NCBI GenBank assembly: GCA_021521415.1
Contig: JAIQDT010004219.1
Coordinates: forward strand, 1-64,000
Origin: Bidens hawaiensis
Lineage: Eukaryota > Streptophyta > Magnoliopsida > Asterales > Asteraceae
Direction: 5' to 3'
Length of the DNA: 64,000 nucleotides
A program made the position numbers and the translations under genes. Below the pieces are notes generated by a model. It was not told the origin of the DNA. It made no database searches and saw only the letters and a program-made list of their open reading frames with translations. This document shows, piece by piece, positions 23,688-34,825 of this stretch. The first letter of the stretch is position 1, and every line of letters starts with the position of its first letter.

Positions 23688-25412
23688 TGTAATGTCCAAC
23701 TTTTTGTTAAATAATGAATGACGGAAAGTTTTGTTATTTAACTGTGTGTCGTTAACTTAGTCTTGTGTTAAGTGTTTGGGAGTAGGATTTGGGAATGGGT
23801 GGTGGGACCCGTGAAACCCCCTCTATATAAGCCCAACCACTTCTTCTTTTTCTTCCTTTTTCTCATCCAAACACACAAACACACACTCAAGAAACACACA
23901 CATACACTCTCTCTAGCACTCGGATTTAAAATCCAAGCCAAAGAAGGGTGGAATCTCGTGTTTAACATCGTCAAGCAACAAGAATCACGTCCAGATCCTC
24001 GAGTTGTCAAGATCTGAACTCAAACCCGCAAGAAAAAAGGGGTTTTAGTTTAAAATGGTTAAGTTTTGTGATTAGAATCGGCATGCAAACAGCTATAATG
24101 ATAGATTGGGTTGTGAAATGTAAGAAAAATATAAACTTGGTAAGTTATAACCTCTCGGGTGCACTTTGTGATAAAAAGGTGGTGTTTAGACTTTGAGAGA
24201 TGGGTTCAGGATCAGGTGCATGGGGTCAGAATGTGTCAAAAGTTGGGAAAAAGTAAAAATCAGGTCCTGAGGAAGAGCCACGAAGTAAAATGGCTTAAAA
24301 TGGTAAAAGCGAAGAAAGGCAGGTCTTTCGCTTCGCTCAGCCATGAGAAGCGAAACAGGCATTTCGCTTCGCTTAGTTATGCGAAGCGAAACAGTTTCAT
24401 GCGAAGCGAAACAGTCAGGGGCGCTGCCCCTTGGACCCTGCTAGGGGCTGCCGCCCCAGACCCCACTGCCAGGGGCGCTGCCCCCGGACCCCCATTAGTT
24501 GAGGGTTTCATAAATTTAGATGTAGGTAGTTGTGGTAATAGATAATTGACACGCGTAATGTATTGAACAGTTAGCCGTGCTCAACTAAAGAAGTGAATTA
24601 CTATTAACGGCGAGAGAAATCGACTCCAGGTGAGTTCTAGCCCCATTTCTCTTTGAAATGTTTTCGGGGCTGTGTGCATACTCTTATGTGATAGTTAATA
24701 CATTTACTTAATTGATAAGTGTATGATACGTGTATGACTATGTATTGGATGTTATTACTATATAATGATAGTATGAATGAGCATGTATATATATATATAT
24801 ATAAAATACATGAGACAGGTAAAATACACACGTATGATAAATGTATGGTTATTCGAGGCAGTAGGGACCAGACCCTTATAATATATGTGATGTTAGGGAC
24901 CAGACCCTTATAATATCTGTGATGGTAGGGACCAGAGCCTTACAATATTTGTGATGTTTAATATAGAATAGCTTATGGTATGCCATAGGGTTTTATGAGA
25001 GAAAGTATGTAAGTATGTGTGAAAGAAGTAATAGCAAAGTAAGGTATGAATACATATCTTCGGACGCGTATGAGTAAGGGCAGGAATGTATTGTATGTTA
25101 AATTGATTAACTAGAACTCATTTAGCATAGCTGACTTTTAGTATGCACGCAGGCAGATAGGTTGAGGCAGCTGGCTTGGGGAAGGACACATGGCACGAGA
25201 TAAAGAGACTGGCATCTATGATGAAGTGTCAAAACTATTTTATGTTATGTTATGAAAAGACAATTTGTATGTTATGACAAAAATGCATGTTTGTAATGTG
25301 ATGTTGAAGTTTTAAATTATTTCCGCGAAAATTTAAATTAACTCTGATGTTAGAATTGTGTTTATGAGTAAATCCAACACCAAAGTAGGGTTACCGGGAA
25401 TAGGGCCTTACA
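23688..25412 (+). mobile_element. Solo LTR, 1725 bp, with 5-bp duplication CGAGG
   Basis: It begins TGTAATGTCC and ends GGGCCTTACA, a TG...CA terminus with a short inverted repeat. It is flanked by CGAGG at 23683-23687 and 25413-25417. Removing it rejoins the reading frame of the reverse-transcriptase-like pseudogene, so the boundaries are independently supported. A TATA box (CTCTATATAAG, 23821-23831) sits on the plus strand and sets the orientation. No internal retroelement genes remain, so unequal recombination between LTRs is the likely origin. About 24300-24500 is GC-rich and self-complementary. I cannot name the family. Confidence 0.9.
24325..24500 (+). repeat. GC-rich inverted-repeat block inside the solo LTR
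   Basis: Several copies of TTTCGCTTCGC and its complement GCGAAGCGAAAC alternate between 24328 and 24412. GGGGCGCTGCCCC follows twice (about 24419 and 24473) with related GGGGCTGCCGCCCC between. On RNA this would fold into a series of strong hairpins just downstream of the expected transcription start. Confidence 0.75.
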
Positions 25413-26881
25413 CGAGGGCCCTCGGTTGGGTCTTGAATTAAACGTTAAGAAAACAGAATTATTTTGGCCAACGTGCAATGGGGAAAATGTGCAGGATGGG
25501 TTGTTCCCTTGCGGGATTGGAAGGCCAGTGCTTGGTGTGAAACTCCTTGGAGGCGCTGTGAGTCGGGATGCGGGGTTTATCAGTAGTTTGGCGGTGAAAA
25601 GGGCATCTAGTGCTGTGGAATTGATGAGTTGTCTCCCAAGGCTTCGGGACCCTCAATGTGAGCTTCTTTTGCTACGCTCATGTATGGGGGTCGCAAAGAT
25701 GTTGTTTGGCCTTAGAACGTGCCAACCTATGTATGTGGAGTAAGTTGTTTCTATTTTTGATAATGGCCTTCGAGGAGAGATTGAGGACATTGTGGTTTGT
25801 CGGGGGCCGTTTTTTTGGGATTTCCAATGGAGGTTGGCATCACTTCCGACCTGTTTTGGGGATTGGGTTTATGTTCGGCCAGGGATGTATCTACATATGC
25901 TTTTGTGGCTTCGAGAGCACAATCATGGAGTTTGCAGGACCACATTCTTCGGGGATGTGGTATTGATGGGTTGGACACTGATTATGGGTGTGCGATGGAT
26001 CGTTTACGTACTTCACTTCCCGATTTTGATCTTAGCGGTTTCTTTAACAAGGACACCGCCCCCCTAAAGCCCAACATGTTTTGGCGAGTGCCTTATTTAG
26101 TGGAATTGTCCAGAGTTTAGAAGAGAAGTTTGATCTATCTCCTCGCTAAAAAGCGGTGTTTGAATGTCTTCGAGCTCCTCGGGCTTAGGATTTTCTTATG
26201 GTCATCCCTATTGAAGGATTAGGTCAACACATGTCGGGGTTGGAGTACCGGGCTATCCTTAAGTACCGGCTAATGATCCCCATGTTTCCGATTGATGAGC
26301 CTTGCCCAGTTTGCCGAAAAGTCTGTTTGGATTCTTTTGGGGACCATGCGGTGCACTGCAAAAAATTGCCTGGTTTTAAATACAGACATGATTTGGTTAG
26401 GGATGTGCTATGTGATGTACTTAAACGGGCAGTGAATTCTGCTAAAAGGGAGGCCCCTGTTAACTTTCTTACAGATCCGCTCGAAGAGAGGTCCACGTTA
26501 CAACCAGCTAATATTCTTGTGTTTGGGTGAGCAGGGGGGAAACACGCGTGTGTGGACCTTACAGGAGTGTCTCCTCTTGTCGGGCTTAGGGACCGCGGAT
26601 TTGTTGTGGGTCAGGCTGCGTTGAAGGCCGAATCGGGCAAAGTTGTCAAACACGAGAAGGCCTGTTTAGAAAATCAACATATGTTTCTCCCTTTTGCTTT
26701 TGATACATTTGTGTTTCTGGCCCCGGAGGCTGTGAATTTTCTAAACATGGTTCAGCGTATCGTACATAGTACTTTTTCGTCTTCTACGACCCAGCGCTTT
26801 GTTTTTGGTAGAATTGGTTTTGCTATTCATAAGGGGGTTGCGGCGCAGCTTGTTGCCCGTTTGCTTTCCACTTTATTGTAA

Positions 26882-27142
26882 TCGTTTCGATTTTAATGAG
26901 AATGAAACAAGGCTATTTGTAATAAAGTTTCAAAAGTTTTTGTTCTTTTTCTCATGGTTTAACTAACATGAGTTCTATAAAAAAACCGAGTCGTGTTTCG
27001 ACCGCAAAGAATGAACACAAGTCTATTTCTAAATCCTCGAACCTTTAATAACGTATTTGTTTCAAGAGAACATACGAGAATTGTTGACTTGGCACTAAAA
27101 GGTAGGCGAAAAGAGTCGACCCGTGAGTTGGTGAACTTTCCA
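26882..27142. other. Intergenic, upstream of the CCR gene
   Basis: A short AT-rich spacer between the reverse-transcriptase-like pseudogene and the CCR promoter. No ORF is supported. GAGTTGGTGAAC at about 27125-27136 is a reverse-strand partial AC-type word. Confidence 0.4.
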
Positions 27143-27239
27143 TTTATAAATACTCTCATTCCTATATTCAAACTCCATACTAAATCTTTAATTAATACCC
27201 ACAAGTCACCACCAACCGTTCTCTCACAACTCACCAACC
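27143..27239 (+). promoter_or_regulatory. Core promoter and AC elements of the CCR gene
   Basis: A TATA box TTTATAAATA lies at 27143-27152, about 95 bases before the ATG. Two exact ACCAACC words lie at 27211-27217 and 27233-27239. ACCAACC is the AC-II element through which MYB factors drive lignin and phenylpropanoid genes. Here both copies would fall in the 5' leader. Function is inferred from motif identity only. Confidence 0.6.
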
Positions 27240-27246
27240 ACCAATC

Positions 27247-27398
27247 ATGTCTCCGGCAACCAATCAAGTCATCTGCGTCACCGGCGCCGGCGGCTTCATC
27301 GCCTCATGGATGGTTAAATTGCTCCTCGAGAAAGGCTATAGCGTTAGAGGAACCGTTAGAAACCCAGGTGCTCAGCTCGCTTATTCGCCTTTCATGTC

Positions 27399-27438
<40 letters not shown>

Positions 27439-30400
27439 GAATCACGAGGAATTTATTAAAATAAACCCGGCTAGTAAGGAACAAGAAAAGACTGAGACAA
27501 AATTACAAACGGACCCTCAAATAATGCAAGAGTAGAAAAGAGAAACACGGGAAAACTAATCATTTTTCTTTTTTTTAAATTTTAGATGATCCGAAGAATA
27601 ATCATCTGAGAGAGCTCGAAGGAGCGAAGGAGAGATTAACTCTATACAAAGCAGATCTTCTCGATTTCGAGAGCTTGCGTGAAGCCATTAACGGCTCTGA
27701 TGGTGTTTTCCACACTGCTAGTCCGGTCACCGATGATCCTGTAAGTTGTTAATAATCCTAACTATACTTGTACATGTTAGGATGATAATAATTCATACTT
27801 ACACTTTGACCGAATGCAAAAATAACCCCTGAAAGCATACTTTGCTTTAAATTGATATGATGATTATGCTGCTGATATTGCTGTTGGTAATAAAAGTGAA
27901 AGTTAGGATCAAAGTGTAACCGAAACAACGCTATCTGATTCGACTCTAGAGAAAAAGTTTTTTTTTTTTTTTTTTTATATATTTAAACTGAAAAAGCATT
28001 GATTACATCGAAGCAGAAGGCAAGCGTGACTGTGTGTAACTAATTTACAGGAACAAATGGTGGAGCCAGCAGTGATCGGAACAAGGAATGTAATAGTAGC
28101 TGCAGCAGAAGGTAAAGTCCGGCGAGTGGTGTTCACATCGTCGATTGGAGCGGTGTATATGGATCCGAACCGGAGTCCTGATGATGTTGTTGATGAGAGC
28201 TGGTGGAGTGACCTTGAATTCTGCAAGAACACCAAGGTAATTCATTACTCACTCTCGGAGACCTAATTTTCCGGTGACCGTGACAATGTGACATATTAAT
28301 ATATTATTATTGACATTTTCCCCAAGTTTGGTATAACTTGTTCACCACTCCATAGTCCATAATGTCACCATGAATTTAAATATACATTATTATAATATTA
28401 TACACCTATAATTTAACTTGAGTTTATATAGGTAACAACGGCTGTTAAGTGGCAGTCGGCAGTATGGTTTTTGGGGGGAACGCCCAAGCCAAACTCTAAA
28501 ACTAGCGTGGATCTGGTTAAGACAATATAGTCTGGCCAGAGTGGGGTATCGGGCTCTGCAAATTTAGAGGGTGCGGTAGCCTAAATATAAGAAAGCTGCC
28601 GTTCTAAAAAACCTTTGTTTTTTTTTAATTATTTATTTGATTATTTAATGGTCAAACTATTAGTCAAACACCACCTTACACAAACTTGTGGGACTTTTCT
28701 ACAAAACTTATTAAAATAAAGAGCGGTGAATCTGTGATAATGCCATTGTGGCATTGTATAATTGCCTCTCTTTCTTGTGATTTTTATTTAAAAGTGATTT
28801 ATCTAATAAATAATCACTATATGTATATCTGAAAAATATCTAACTGGTTTATTTTTTGTATGAATGTTATGCTATTATGATATATCTTTCGGGATAACTT
28901 TTATAATAGAAACTATAAAATAGTCTACATGTATGGAAACAAAGAATATGGAGCACAAGTTGGTGAGACCAATGTTTTCAGACCCGGCCCGGATGTCGAC
29001 CCGGACTCCTTACCGGGTCAAAGGTCGGACCAACCCAGGAGGGCGGACCGGTGTTTGACCCGGATGACGTCATAAATAATTTAAATATATATTTACATAT
29101 ATATATAATTCATATACATATTAAAAATAATAATAACCAAAAATAATAATAATAACAAACTTTAATGTTTATTTATGTTTTATACATTATTTTTTAAATA
29201 TATGTGATTTATGTTTTATCAACAGAGACATCAATGAAGCTTGGTTGGTTGGCTTATGGGGTAATTATTAAAGCTTTTATCTCTGAAATGACCCAAGTTT
29301 GAATCCTGGCATGCACATTTCATTTTGGATTTTATAAAAAATGGGTTTTACCGGTCCGACCGGTCCGGGCCAACCGCCACCCGTGAAACCCGGCCGGGAT
29401 TTTAGAAACGTCCAAAATACGTTGACCTGTCCATTCTTATTTCTTAAGCATTATAAAGTAGAAGGTGTGCCTAATCTTGGAATATGTTTGAAAGCCATAG
29501 TTAACTACAATACCAAACATTTTTAATAATAGTTCGTATTATATTTTGAAACTAAACATTGTTAAACATGCTTCATTGTCTTTATATAAATACTTAGGTT
29601 TACAAATTTATATAACTACGTTGACATGTTTCTTAATATTTGTACCCCAGAATTGGTATTGCTATGGAAAAGCGGTGGCGGAACAGGCTGCGTGGGACGA
29701 GGCTAAGGCAAGAGGGGTTGGCTTGGTTGTAGTCAACCCGGTGTTGGTGATGGGACCGCTTTTGCAACCCACGGTCAATGCAAGCATCATTCATATCTTA
29801 AAGTACCTAATTGGGTCAGCAAAGACCTATGCGAATTCAGTCCAAGCATACGTCGATGTACGAGATGTGGCATTGGCTCACATTTTACTCTTCGAGACTC
29901 CCTCTGCTTCTGGCCGATATTTGTGTGCAGAGAGCGTGCTTCATCGCGGAGAAGTGGTTGAGATTTTGGCTAAATATTTCCCTGAATACCCGATACCCAC
30001 CAAGTAATTACCATTTCCTTCTTTTGTTTTTTTTTTGAACAAACTATCAAATATAATATCATTTATAGTAGAGCTATATGCAGGCCTGAGAGTGTAATGG
30101 AGAAATATTACATCCATTTAGGGTTAAAAGATGCTACTTCCGATAATACCGCAGCTATAAAAACCTAGTTCTATTAGTATAATTTAGAGCATAGAAATCC
30201 ATATAACACGAAATGAAGTTAATAAACATATAAAACAACCTTTTCTATTTTTAAATACAATATCTGTTTTTAAAATGTATAAATTTAGTGCAGGTGAACC
30301 AAATACATGATTAGATCGATTTTGGGACCATATCAAGAATCAAAAGTAAAAAAGATTACACCAAAATTCAAAGAATACATTATCTTCTGGCCCATATAAC

Positions 30401-30861
30401 TCCTCACCAAACCCGACATTCATAAGTGACGTGTAGTATGTGACTGGACCCACCCACCAACCACGACTCATTAGTGGACACTAGCAGTCCAAATTGGTCT
30501 ACTTTTCATGTGGGACCATATTAACACTTAACAAGTTAACAGCAATCACTCACTTTTGAAACTAAATATAAGAAAACAAAAATAAACAAGGCTTTAATTA
30601 TAATATTTATGGTGTGGCTTATCTTTAAAGTTAAAATAATGGATGCTAAAATGGGTGATGGTGAATTGTAGGTGTAAAGATGAGACGAAACCACGAGCAA
30701 AGCCATACAAATTCTCCAACCAAAAGCTGAAAGATTTGGGTTTTGAATTCACACCCATCAAACAGAGTTTATACGAGACGGTTAAGAGTTTACAAGAGAA
30801 AGGTCACCTCCCGGTGCAACCAACCCAGGCCGATGATCAAATCCGTATCAACACTGAGTAG
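27247..30861 (+). CDS. Cinnamoyl-CoA reductase (CCR), intact
   Basis: CCR reduces hydroxycinnamoyl-CoA esters to the aldehydes with NADPH, the entry step to monolignol and lignin synthesis in the cytosol. Five exons (27247-27367, 27586-27740, 28051-28236, 29651-30003, 30672-30861) with GT-AG introns join in phase to 334 residues, a typical CCR length. The NADP-binding Rossmann motif is [11 protein letters not shown] near residue 11, with RGTVRNP after it. VFHTASPV and [14 protein letters not shown] follow. The CCR signature NWYCYGK contains the catalytic Tyr and Lys. [13 protein letters not shown] and GRYLCAE are also present. The C-terminus ([34 protein letters not shown]) is complete. Intron 3 is about 1.4 kb and holds repeat-like DNA rich in CCGG words. 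CCR-like relatives share much of this, but the NWYCYGK signature favours true CCR. Confidence 0.95.
27401..27438. repeat. (ATT)n microsatellite in CCR intron 1
   Basis: About 12 perfect ATT repeats lie 33 bases after the exon 1 donor. Confidence 0.9.
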
Positions 30862-31874
30862 CTTGTTTTAAATTTGGTGATTTATTAAACGTTCTCTATA
30901 TATTTTTATGTTAAGGGAATTATCATTGTGTTTATGTTTTGTTTGTAACACATAATCTCTCTACCAATCCAATACGAAAAAAACAATTAGGGATTATTTT
31001 TCTATATATTGAGATAAGAAAATGAGAAAGCTCACCTCTAAGTTTATAATATGATGCTAATTGTCACATTACTCCATGATTAACGATGTTTAAGAAATTG
31101 TTTAGTTCTCCATAACCGCTAGATTGGTCGTAATCACATAGATTAATATGAAAGGTAGACTCAATGAAAGTTATAAGATTTATGGTTGATACAAAACATC
31201 GATAACATTGTGGTCACATATGTGATGTTAATTGATTTTTACATAAAATCATGTAATAATAATAAATTTAAATATTATTTCAATAAAGTTACTTAAAACC
31301 ATTTTTTTAACTTAATAACCGTTAAACTTTTATTATTGTTTCATGGTTTAAAAGTAAACATAATTAAAATAAAAAGAGGTTTAAACTATTAAACGTAATT
31401 CTATCACCATTATATACTTTAGTAAAACTTTAAGTGGTATGTCTTAAGAACTACTATTATAGATTGTAAGCTGTAACACCATAAGTGTCATATTATTACT
31501 ATACACGTAAGCCACATTGTCACACACTCACCTCAACCTATGATGAAACGTGTCTGAGCGCGACTAAAATTTGCATCATAGCTGAAAGACACTAAAGTAA
31601 ATCAAGTGTTAATACCTTATTTATTCTATTCAAATAAAAGTATACATTGTTTCAACGAAAAGCAAATAAACCAAACCCATTGCATAAATCTCATAATCAA
31701 ACAAATGTTCATTATTTTATTCAAATCCTAAGTTCCAGTCTAAGTCTTCAATTTCACATCATCTAAAAAGCTATTTGCGACGTACGTAAAAAATAAAATA
31801 TATTGTCAACAATAAGGTGTTGAGCGAGTAACCACGATTTGATATATTTGATATATATATATATATATATATAT
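30862..31874. other. Gene-free stretch downstream of CCR
   Basis: The 3' UTR of the CCR gene is followed by AT-rich DNA, ending in a (TA)n run at about 31848-31873 where the next element inserted. No ORF is supported. Confidence 0.5.
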
Positions 31875-32596
31875 AGGGTAAGGATCCTAATAGAACCATT
31901 GGCAAATTGAGAACTTTGAGAACCATTTTGGACCACAAAAAAAAAACCTTTAAAAAAATATTTAAAAAAATTATAAAACAAAAAAAGGAAAATTTTAAAA
32001 ATGTAAAAAAACCAAAATTCTTATATTTCATTACGGTTTCATTAAAAAAAAACAAAATTTTTTTTCTTTTTAATTCGTGTTATACCTATACACATATGTA
32101 TACTTTCATTTAATCTCTAGTTACGTAATATACACATATGTACATTATCATTTACCTTAAATTATACATATGTGTATAGGAAAAAACATGTGTGTACGTA
32201 TTATACATATATGTATAATAAAAAAAACTGATTTTTTTTCTTTTTAATTCGTATTATACCTATACATATATGTATACTTTCATTTAATCTCTAATTACGT
32301 AATGTACACATATGTATATTATCATTTACCTTAAATTATACATATGTGTATAGGAAAAAAACATGTGTGTACATATATGTACATATTATACATATATGTA
32401 TAATTTAGCTAAATCGAGAAAAAAAAATTTTTTTGGAGAAACCGGGATGATAAATAAGAACTTTGGTTTTTTTACTTTTTTTATTTTTGTGTTTTTTTTT
32501 GTTTTATGATTTTTGTTATTTTTTGGTTTTTTTGTGGTTCAAAATGGTTCTCAAAGTTCTCAATTTCCAAAAAGTTCTCACATGATCCTGATCCTA
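31875..32596. mobile_element. Mutator-like miniature with long inverted repeats and internal duplication
   Basis: Long inverted ends share AATTGAGAACTTTGAGAACCATTTT with one or two mismatches outside that core (left about 31903-31928, right about 32535-32562 on the reverse strand). They extend outward to TATAGG...GGATC at both tips. It lies between TA runs that probably supplied the target duplication. Inside, a unit of about 174 bp (TAATTCGTGTTATACC at 32071, TAATTCGTATTATACC at 32245) is tandemly repeated and rich in CACATATGTATA words. It has no coding capacity. Confidence 0.75.
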
Positions 32597-32607
32597 TATA
32601 TATATAT

Positions 32608-32947
32608 AGGGGATATTTCAATTAAGAACCCCTTTGAGTTTTAAGAACTCGAAAGAACTCACTGTAACGATTTTTTTTTCGAATTTTTTTTACACATGCG
32701 TAATATATGTAAGTTACATACACGTAAAAAAATGACACAATTTTTTACGCACCGAGTCGACTTTTTACACATGTATAACGGACGTAAAAGTTAGTGTAAC
32801 AACTTACATATTTATTCTCTCTCATACTTTGACTTTTTTGCTAGATTTAATCTCAACCACATATTCCAACCCATTTAATTAAATGTGTAGCCTAGAATTG
32901 AAGTTTTTAAGTTCTTAAAACTCAACATGGTTATCAAAATATCCCTC
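32608..32947. mobile_element. Second Mutator-like inverted-repeat miniature, 340 bp
   Basis: The left end is GGGGATATTTCAATTAAGAACC, then TTGAGTTTTAAGAACTC. The right end on the reverse strand is GAGGGATATTTTGATAACC, then TTGAGTTTTAAGAACTT. TATATATATA abuts both sides. It starts about 12 bases after the previous element ends. It has no coding capacity. Confidence 0.72.
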
Positions 32948-34650
32948 TTATATATATATATACACATATAATCAATAAAAATAGACAATTCTTTGCGACA
33001 TGTGAATCACAACAACTAGCATAACAACAAATACATAATTGTATTTTCCCCTTGACACAAAATTTGGTCAAATTACTCCAACGATATATGACCATACTAT
33101 GAGGATGAGGAAGATGATGGGGATGAGATACCAACCAAAGCAGTAAGCACATAGTCGTATAGCATTTAGCAATTAATCGAGCAATTACGCAAATAGTGGA
33201 ATTATATTTGAGTATATAATATTATGAGTAACTAAGTTTGTTTTTGTACGCATATAGCCTCCAAAACAAAAAATAGGAAAAAAGGGATAAGTGATTATTC
33301 ACCTTTGTTATAAGGCGAGCTAATGAAGTAGATGAGGTGTGTGAGAATAAGCGAGCCGGCCAAACTTAATTGAAAAATCCTAAAAAATCCATAAATAATA
33401 ACTATGATTAAAACCAAAAAGAAGCAATGATAACTACTAAAAATTACATTGTAGACTCTCATTATATAGAAAACGAGAGATAAGCGAGCCGATTGACTTT
33501 TATTAAAAATATTTTGAAAAATTAAATTTACACTATATTATTAAAGCGAACTGAACCAAACAAGATTTACACTTACCCGGAATCCAAATGGAACGAGCAG
33601 AACCCGAAAAGATGAGAACTTTGAATAAAGAAAGTCAACACCTCAAAACACGATCAATTGAGCACCAAGAACACGAATTAAAGGTAAATTGAGTTGGGGC
33701 AAACATTTAGCAGAAGCAAGAGGTGATTTATATGGGCTTAATTTAGCTTGGGAGAACACGAATTCATTTGATTTGTGAAACAATTACAAAATGGTCAATA
33801 AAATAAAATCACCAAGTTAACGAAATTAACTCAAATCTTGGAGAGAAAGTTAGTCTTATAATGTGCAATAGTCGTCTAGGTTCGTGACTGACGAGATTTG
33901 GGAGCATTAATGGAGATTGGGATGGAAATCAGTATATTCCCGTCGGTTGAACAACACCAACCGACAGACAGGTCCGTCGCGTTACGCGGCGGACCAGCAC
34001 AGGCCCATCGCGTAGCGCGGAGAGTTTGTTGTCGGTCGTTTTCCTTTCTCCGTCGTGCTACGCAACGGAGGAACCCTCCACGTGCCGCGTAGCCCAACGT
34101 GCGGGGAGGGAAAACTGATTTTTTTGAATTAATTACCTTTTAGCCCCCGAACTTTGATTAAATGCAATATTAGGTCAAAATAAGCGAATTTGGGGTTCGA
34201 TAGGCGGTTACACATGACATATAAACATAAATGAGATAATCAACCTAAATACTCAATAAATACGCGATTTTATTAATGTGGATAACCTGAATAATAAACC
34301 CGGGTCTACAAGACAATAAAATAGAAAACCCGAAATATTACACAAAGTATCATGTGTACAAGTTTGCAACTTTTAGAATATCATAAATGACCGTCATAAT
34401 TGCGTTATAACTACGACCCCGTAGGTAACCATGGCAAGCGATAAAAGCATTGCTCTATATGCACAGCCCCGTAGATAACCGTCTATACTAGACTTTTCCC
34501 ATCAAAAGCTATATAGCATCCGCTATAAACAATTGGTCTCTTTCCAAAGGAAGGTATACAACATCCACTATTCCAATTTGTTCCAAAAGAGATATAGCAA
34601 ACTTGACACTATACTAACTTTACCAATCATTACCCATTTATATACTTTCG
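32948..34650. other. Gene-free stretch with a GC-rich palindromic patch
   Basis: Mostly AT-rich. At 33940-34105 GC content jumps. The word TCCGTCGCGTTACGCGGCGGA (about 33972-33992) is a near-perfect palindrome, and two related words follow (CCATCGCGTAGCGCGGAG, then a CTCCGT...ACGGAG hairpin). ORFs across it on both strands look like by-products. Origin unknown. Confidence 0.45.
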
Positions 34651-34825
34651 AATCATCATCATCGTACTCAGTATATCCCACCAATAGCAAAGCTATGGTA
34701 GGGTCTGAGGAGGGTAAGATGTAGACAGCCTTACCTCTACCCCGTAGGAATAGAGAGGCTGCTTCCGGTGAGACCCCCAGCTCGATGGTAGTTTTGCATC
34801 AAGCCTTGGACATAAGGCACATAAC
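34651..34825 (-). repeat. RTE-like LINE/SINE 3' tail, copy A
   Basis: Read on the minus strand it ends in GATGATGATGATT, a short tandem tail. The body contains AAGCTATGGTAGGGTCTGAGG, AAGATGTAGAC and GAGACCCCC on the plus strand. A close match lies at 63811-63990 and a worn copy at 8028-8112. The (GATGAT)n tail and 5' truncation fit an RTE-type LINE or a SINE that shares its tail. The exact family is an inference. Confidence 0.65.

Larger units (their letters stand above)
23645..26881 (+). pseudogene. Decayed reverse-transcriptase-like gene, split by a solo LTR
   Basis: Fragments in changing frames read as one protein of a family that plant annotations call 'reverse transcriptase-like'. The fragments are DIKEVANALDII before the LTR, then after it LGLELNVKKTELFWP, GVKLLGGAVSRDAGFISSLAVKRA (25426-25743), VVCRGPFFW and FVASRAQSWSLQDHILRGCG (25797-26120), and VIPIEGLGQHMSGLEYRAILKYRLMIPMFPIDEPCPVCRKVC...HAVHC (26198-26530). 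A tail (26552-26881) contains CVDLTGVSPLVGL. The CPxC...HxxxC part looks like a zinc-binding motif seen after RT domains in LINE-derived proteins. The reading has several frameshifts and stops (for example near 25743, 26120 and 26526). The exact class (LINE-derived or host-domesticated) is unsure. Confidence 0.72.

Noticed and set aside
29221..29330. tRNA-like SINE in CCR intron 3 (AAGTTTGAATCCTGG)
   Set aside because: Only the B-box-like word is convincing. The A box and ends are unclear.
28970..29412. Possible inverted-repeat element in CCR intron 3 (CCCGGCCCGG and CCCGGCCGGG words)
   Set aside because: I could not find matching tips or a target duplication. Left as unassigned repeat-like DNA.
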